A DNA stretch of 9,950 nucleotides from CAYYHA01 sp964471535. GTDB taxonomy: Bacteria > Myxococcota > Myxococcia > SLRQ01. The position numbers and the translations under genes are program-made. Shown here in pieces: positions 6,845 through 9,950 of the stretch. Under the pieces are notes generated by a model. That model made no database searches. It was not told the origin of the DNA and saw only the letters and a program-made list of their open reading frames with translations. How positions within the stretch are numbered: the first letter of the stretch is position 1; each line of letters begins with the position of its first letter. The stretch covers positions 1 to 9,950 of the forward strand of contig CAYYHA010000152.1 of assembly GCA_964471535.1 (NCBI GenBank), written 5' to 3'.

Positions 6845-6866
6845 CTCCGCGATTCCAAGAGGATAT

Positions 6867-6938
<72 letters not shown>

Positions 6939-6941
6939 CAG

Positions 6942-6977
6942 AGCGGCGGCTCCAACGGGGCCGCCGTTCTTCGTTCT
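6942..6977 (+). terminator. Intrinsic terminator of tRNA-Gly
   Basis: A nearly perfect stem of about 12 pairs (6942-6953 with 6957-6968; core CGGCGGCTCC against GGGGCCGCCG) has an AAC loop and is followed by the T-rich stretch TTCTTCGTTCT (6967-6977). It begins four bases after the tRNA end. No T-run exists on the other side, so it should act on plus-strand transcripts only. Confidence 0.8.
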
Positions 6978-6980
6978 AGG

Positions 6981-7053
6981 GCTCCCTGGCGCGCGGGCCC
7001 CGGCCACGCGCGGCCCAGGGGCCCCGCGCAGGCTCGACGCTCCGTGGCGCGCG
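6981..7053. repeat. Hairpin bracketed by a 15-bp imperfect direct repeat
   Basis: GCTCC(C/G)TGGCGCGCG occurs at 6981-6995 and 7039-7053 with 14 of 15 bases equal. Between and partly overlapping lies a large GC hairpin, 6991-7029: GCGCGGG, CCCC and GGCC pair with GGCC, GGGG and CCCGCGC (15 pairs), with one-base and two-base bulges and a six-base loop. It has no T-run, so it is not a typical terminator. It lies between the tRNA terminator and the VOC gene and could be a leader structure or the remnant of a small repeat element. Confidence 0.5.
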
Positions 7054-7069
7054 TGGCATGAGAGGGCCG

Positions 7070-7543
7070 ATGTCGGAGCGTCCCTTTCGCATCCTCGGCC
7101 TGCAGCAGGTGGCCATCGGGGGCCGGGACCGCCGGTCGCTCGAGGCCCTCTGGGTCGACCTCTTTGGGCTTCAGCCGGAGGGCCACTTCCGGAGTGAGCG
7201 CGAGAACGTCGACGAGGTCATCCTCCGCCTTGGGCAGGGCCCCTGCGCCGTCGAGGTCGATCTGATGGAGCCCGTAGACCCCCAGGCGCGGCCGAAGGTG
7301 CACGAGCCGGCACTGAACCACATCGGCCTGTGGGTGGACGACCTGCGCGCTGCGGTGGAGTGGCTCTCGGCGGCCGGTGTGCGCTTTGCACCCGGGGGCA
7401 TCCGAACGGGCGCTTCGGGCCACGAGGTCTGCTTCATCCATCCCAAGGGCAGCGAGCAGGCACCCATCGGCGGCGGGGGCGTGCTCATCGAACTCGTGCA
7501 GGCACCGGCGGAGCTCCTCGAAGCGCTCAGCGAGCGAGCGTAG
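7070..7543 (+). CDS. VOC-superfamily protein, methylmalonyl-CoA epimerase/glyoxalase-like
   Basis: A 157-residue protein with the two beta-alpha-beta-beta-beta modules of the vicinal oxygen chelate fold. Module one has LGLQQVAIGGRD (9-20) and AVEVDLMEP (60-68). Module two has LNHIGLWVDDL (82-92) and FIHPKG...VLIELVQAP, ending at 146. The HPK and GVLIEL patterns resemble methylmalonyl-CoA epimerase, which interconverts the (R) and (S) forms of methylmalonyl-CoA. The metal-ligand positions appear to be Gln13, Asp64 (or Glu62), His84 and Glu141. The first is usually His in bacterial relatives, so the substrate is uncertain. ATG 7070 is chosen because AGAGGG (7061-7066) precedes it; ATG 7058 is in frame and possible. 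It lacks neighbours of propionate metabolism. Its last 17 bases overlap the end of the convergent gene. Confidence 0.83.
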   Translation: MSERPFRILGLQQVAIGGRDRRSLEALWVDLFGLQPEGHFRSERENVDEVILRLGQGPCAVEVDLMEPVDPQARPKVHEPALNHIGLWVDDLRAAVEWLSAAGVRFAPGGIRTGASGHEVCFIHPKGSEQAPIGGGGVLIELVQAPAELLEALSERA

Positions 7544-7922
7544 GCGCCCCACCGCCGCGATCCTCAGGATCGCCAACGATCGCGCAGTCCTCCAGGAAGA
7601 TCCCACCACGGACGACCCGGGTCACACGTCCCTCGATGGTCGCCTGTGCCCCCAGGGGGAAGCCTCGCGCCGGGTTCTCTCCACCGCTGCCGAAGAAGAC
7701 CAGGACGACGCCGTCCGCTCGGGGGCCCGGTGGGACCATGACCAGGAAGGCCCGGCCCTCGTCGTCCTCCCGCACTTCTTCGGCGACGAGCGCGAAGCGG
7801 GCGTGGCGGCCGGCATAGCGTGCGCGCAGCTGCCCCTTCGCCGTGGCCCGGTCGCGGCGGTAGGCCGCCTCGATCTCGGCCAGGAGTTCCCTGGCGTCGT
7901 TCAGTGGCCCCTGGGCGCTCAC
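7527..7922 (-). CDS. OB-fold (tRNA_anti-like) protein
   Basis: A 131-residue protein with an N-terminal charged helix (about 5-30) followed by a beta-barrel pattern: YAGRHARFALVAEEVRED, RAFLVMVPPG, GVVLVFFG, then LGAQATIEGRVTRVV and GIFLEDCAIV. The order, a strand, then G-x-x-V-x-I-x-G-x-V, then a final strand ending near Cys, matches OB-fold proteins of the tRNA_anti-like family, whose members mostly have no known function. No signal peptide is visible. The start is GTG 7922-7920, which overlaps the stop of the upstream gene as GTGA. Earlier in-frame codons would run inside that gene. Translation is therefore probably coupled, since no Shine-Dalgarno is apparent. The 3' end overlaps the convergent VOC gene by 17 bases. 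An exact role cannot be given. Confidence 0.78.
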   Translation of the reverse strand: MSAQGPLNDARELLAEIEAAYRRDRATAKGQLRARYAGRHARFALVAEEVREDDEGRAFLVMVPPGPRADGVVLVFFGSGGENPARGFPLGAQATIEGRVTRVVRGGIFLEDCAIVGDPEDRGGGAPTLAR

Positions 7923-8677
7923 AGCTCGACGGTGACGGGAAAGCGGACCTTGAGTTGAAGAAAGATCTGGCCGATGTGGTAGATGAGGCGCCCTGGATCG
8001 GCGTCGCCGACGAAGGGAGGCTGCCCGAGCGCCTGGGGCACGTAGAGCGCCGAGGCGGCGCCGAGGGAAAGGCGCAGGCTGCGGGAGAGGGGAACCTCCA
8101 GCTCGAGGTTCAGCTCGCCGCCCACCGAGAAGAAGTGGGTGACGGGCCCGAGCACCTCGAGATCGCTGTGGATGAAAGCATAGGTGAGCGCAAGCCCGAG
8201 CCCCAGCGACAGGCGTACGGGGCGGGTCAGGGGGGCGATGCCCAGCGCCAGCGGCACCCAGGTGGCACCATAGACCCCCGTGTGGCGGACCTTGGGGGAG
8301 AGGTAGAGCGTGCGAGGCACGAGCGCCGCCTGCCAGGGGACGTACCGTACCTCCCCACCCTTGCGGAAGAGGCGGCGGTAGCGCTTCGGCACCAGGTCTC
8401 GGTTCCGGCGGACGAACGCCTGGTCGAGGATCGCGGCGAGGGAGAGCCGCAGTCCCGTATGCAGGGCCTGGTCCTCGAAGAGATCGCCGCGGATCTGGCC
8501 CGCCGCGAGGTCGTAGATGGGGAAGGTCACGAGCGATGGCCCCACGCCGAGCTGCACCGTCACCCGTCTCGCCTTGGCCGCCGCGGGCTCGGTTGCGGCA
8601 CCGGCCGCCACGACCAGCGCTGCGACGGCCCCTACCCGCAGGACGCCATGCGTCGCCCACCGCCGGCTCCGGTGCAT
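7919..8677 (-). CDS. Exported protein, possible outer-membrane beta-barrel
   Basis: A 252-residue protein. From ATG 8677 it has a clear export signal: MHRSRR, then a hydrophobic run VGAVAALVVAAGAA, then Ala-rich cleavage positions near residues 33-35. The rest shows many short segments of alternating hydrophobic residues with turns, for example VTVQLGVGPSLVTFPI, LHTGLRLSLAAIL, RLSLGLGLALTYAFI, GGELNLELEVPL, LRLSLGAASALYV and FLQLKVRFPVTVEL at the end, as in outer-membrane barrels (inference). I do not recognise a family. The frame is open 57 codons further upstream, but that extension is Arg/Pro-rich and would bury the signal peptide, so I start at 8677. A TACAAT box six bases before the ATG suggests a leaderless mRNA. 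The OB-fold gene follows with a GTGA overlap. Confidence 0.75.
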   Translation of the reverse strand: MHRSRRWATHGVLRVGAVAALVVAAGAATEPAAAKARRVTVQLGVGPSLVTFPIYDLAAGQIRGDLFEDQALHTGLRLSLAAILDQAFVRRNRDLVPKRYRRLFRKGGEVRYVPWQAALVPRTLYLSPKVRHTGVYGATWVPLALGIAPLTRPVRLSLGLGLALTYAFIHSDLEVLGPVTHFFSVGGELNLELEVPLSRSLRLSLGAASALYVPQALGQPPFVGDADPGRLIYHIGQIFLQLKVRFPVTVEL

Positions 8678-8683
8678 GCGGAG

Positions 8684-8712
8684 ATTGTACTCGGGTCGTG
8701 CGGGGGCATCGA
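8684..8712 (-). promoter_or_regulatory. Promoter placed for a leaderless transcript
   Basis: On the minus strand TACAAT (8689-8684, 5/6 to consensus) is preceded after 17 bases by TCGATG (8712-8707, 3/6). The -10 ends six bases before ATG 8677, so the predicted first transcribed base is the A of the start codon. There is no Shine-Dalgarno. Confidence 0.5.
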
Positions 8713-8718
8713 CTGTGC

Positions 8719-8740
8719 GCGCCGCTGCGCATCGCGGCGC
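8719..8740. repeat. Inverted repeat between divergent genes
   Basis: GCGCCGC (8719-8725) and GCGGCGC (8734-8740) form a perfect seven-base inverted repeat with an eight-base centre. A nested alternative, CTGCGC/GCGCAG (8725-8730, 8737-8742), also exists. It lies just upstream of the minus-strand -35 and could be an operator or a chance GC palindrome. Confidence 0.35.
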
Positions 8741-8822
8741 AGCCGGCCACCGCGCCGTCCTCGGGCCGCGCCCTCTGCACAGCGCCTCGACTCCCCCCGC
8801 GACCGCAGCGATGATACGCGCC

Positions 8823-9950
8823 ATGGCATCCCGCATTGCCTCTCGCATCGCTTTTACCTCGCTCCTCTTCGTTTCCCTCGTCCCCGCACCTGCGGCGCTC
8901 GCCTACGGGGAGCCCACCGGCGGCTATCCCACCGAGCTAGAGCGGGCCATGCTGCTGCTGGTCAACGCTGCACGGCAGGATCCACAGGCGTGGTGCGCGC
9001 TGTGCAGCGCACCCTGCCAGGACTTTCCCGACACACCCCGGGCACCTCTCTGGTACGACCTGCGGCTCAACCACTCGGCGCGCTTCCACGCCCGCCACCT
9101 CCACGATGCGCCCTGCTTCCAGCACGATTCCTGCTGCACGCTCGAGAAGCGCGACGGGCAGGTGCAGTGTGCTGCCGAGCCCGATCCCGCCTGCACCGCC
9201 TGCAGTGACAGCAGCTGTGCCGGAACCGATCCCTTCACCCGCATGGCCCTCTTCGATTACCCCCGCGGCACGGGAGAGAACATCGCCGCTGGGAACTCGG
9301 GCGCCTGGACCACGCACTGCCAGTGGCTGAACTCCCCCGGCCACCGGGACAACCTGCTCACCCCGAGTCACGCCGCGCTCGGCACCGGGCGCTACGCCGG
9401 CGGGGCGTGCTTCAACTACTACTGGGTCCAGAACTTCGGCGCCGAGGTCACCGAGGCACAGCCGATCGTGATTGGGGGCCACATCGACGATGGCAGCTTC
9501 GCAATCAACTGGTACGGCGGCAACCTGAACGGCGAGGTGCCCGGCGCACCCGTGACGGCCCGGGTCGTCCTCGACGGTGAGGCCCACGATCTCGCGCTCG
9601 CTTGGGGTGAGGCGACCAACGGCACCTATACGTGGAAGCCCGATCGAACGCTTGCCCCCAGATGTCACCCTTATTACTTCGAGGTGCAAGGTGAGGACGG
9701 CGTCGACCGGCGTTACCCCAGCTCGGGGGCCTTGGTCACCGCCTCCGGCCAGGCACAGTGCCCCCTCTACGAGCCGGAAGGCGGTCCCGCGGGGGGCGGG
9801 GGAGGCGACGGTGGGACAGGGGGCGGCGCCGGAGGCGGCGAGCCCGAGGTGGGAGGTTGCGCCTGCACCGGCGCGGGCGGCCCAAGTGGGGCAGCGGCGC
9901 TGATCTTTCTCGCGTTCTTCACGCTCCGGGCCCTGCGATGGCGCCCCGGC
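8823..9950 (+). CDS. Secreted Cys-rich CAP-domain (SCP/PR-1-like) protein with MYXO-CTERM-type tail (3' end outside window)
   Basis: The frame is open from ATG 8823 to the window end (376 codons, no stop). It begins with a signal peptide, MASRIASRIAFTSLLFVSLV with cleavage near Ala27. A CAP domain spans about 36-207: ELERAMLLLVNAARQDP, LWYDLRLNHSARFHARHL, GTGENIAAG, WLNSPGHRDNLL and FNYYWVQNFG. The cavity residues His101, Glu152 and His174 match the family. About a dozen cysteines lie between 58 and 132, including CC and CTAC, which is unusual and suggests disulfides. A second beta-rich part (about 213-310) has no clear family. The end is Gly-rich, then GGCACTG, a hydrophobic helix and Arg, as in MYXO-CTERM surface anchors processed after Gly-Cys. 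ATG 8811 is in frame and possible; neither start has a Shine-Dalgarno. It is divergent from the exported-protein gene. CAP proteins vary widely in function, so the role is open. Confidence 0.87.
   Translation, partial: MASRIASRIAFTSLLFVSLVPAPAALAYGEPTGGYPTELERAMLLLVNAARQDPQAWCALCSAPCQDFPDTPRAPLWYDLRLNHSARFHARHLHDAPCFQHDSCCTLEKRDGQVQCAAEPDPACTACSDSSCAGTDPFTRMALFDYPRGTGENIAAGNSGAWTTHCQWLNSPGHRDNLLTPSHAALGTGRYAGGACFNYYWVQNFGAEVTEAQPIVIGGHIDDGSFAINWYGGNLNGEVPGAPVTARVVLDGEAHDLALAWGEATNGTYTWKPDRTLAPRCHPYYFEVQGEDGVDRRYPSSGALVTASGQAQCPLYEPEGGPAGGGGGDGGTGGGAGGGEPEVGGCACTGAGGPSGAAALIFLAFFTLRALRWRPG

Noticed and set aside
8678..8848. 57-codon N-terminal extension of the exported protein
   Set aside because: It is Arg/Pro-rich and would precede and disable the signal peptide. 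The promoter-like TACAAT lies within it.
7820..9208. Plus-strand open frame (462 codons) across the exported-protein gene and the CAP start
   Set aside because: It lies antisense to a gene with a signal peptide and out of frame with the CAP gene. The translation is low-complexity and has no recognisable fold.

Overview
This window is very GC-rich (roughly 70% by eye) and densely coded. It has no mobile element, CRISPR array or defence island. Its gene content is chromosomal, housekeeping and envelope related. The best taxonomic clue is the last gene: a secreted CAP-domain protein that ends in a Gly-rich spacer, a Gly-Cys motif, a hydrophobic helix and arginines. That is the layout of a MYXO-CTERM sorting tail. 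Together with the GC content and the many gene starts lacking a Shine-Dalgarno sequence, it suggests Myxococcota or a related deltaproteobacterial-type lineage. This is an inference, not a proven assignment.

Layout. (1) 1-2098, plus strand: the Lys/Pro/Ala-rich C-terminus of an unidentified protein, then a tight operon of a ParB-fold protein, orotate phosphoribosyltransferase (pyrE) and a predicted lipoprotein. Both operon junctions are ATGA overlaps with nearly the same sequence. (2) 2114-3763, minus strand: L-aspartate oxidase (nadB), first step of de novo NAD synthesis, with all the catalytic residues I checked intact. (3) 3815-6819, plus strand: a sigma70-like promoter, a secreted lytic transglycosylase, a TPR protein with a C-terminal AIM24-like domain, and the phospholipid synthase pgsA. 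(4) 6816-6977: a tRNA-Gly(GCC) transcription unit whose perfect -35 box overlaps the pgsA stop codon and which ends at a strong intrinsic terminator. (5) 6981-7543: a short GC-rich segment holding a large hairpin and a 15-bp imperfect direct repeat, then a VOC-superfamily (methylmalonyl-CoA epimerase-like) gene. (6) 7527-8677, minus strand: an exported, possibly beta-barrel protein and an OB-fold (tRNA_anti-like) protein joined by a GTGA overlap. The first of these has a -10 box placed as expected for a leaderless mRNA. (7) 8811/8823-9950, plus strand: the CAP/MYXO-CTERM gene, divergent from (6) and cut by the window end.

Working together: pyrE, nadB and pgsA supply pyrimidines, NAD and anionic phospholipid. 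The transglycosylase, lipoprotein, exported protein and CAP protein act in the cell envelope or at the surface. I see no convincing multi-gene novel system. The items most worth a second look are the HTH-less ParB-fold protein with altered CTP-hydrolysis positions coupled to pyrE, the TPR-AIM24 fusion, the leaderless-type start, the hairpin and direct-repeat element beside the tRNA, and the Cys-rich CAP protein.
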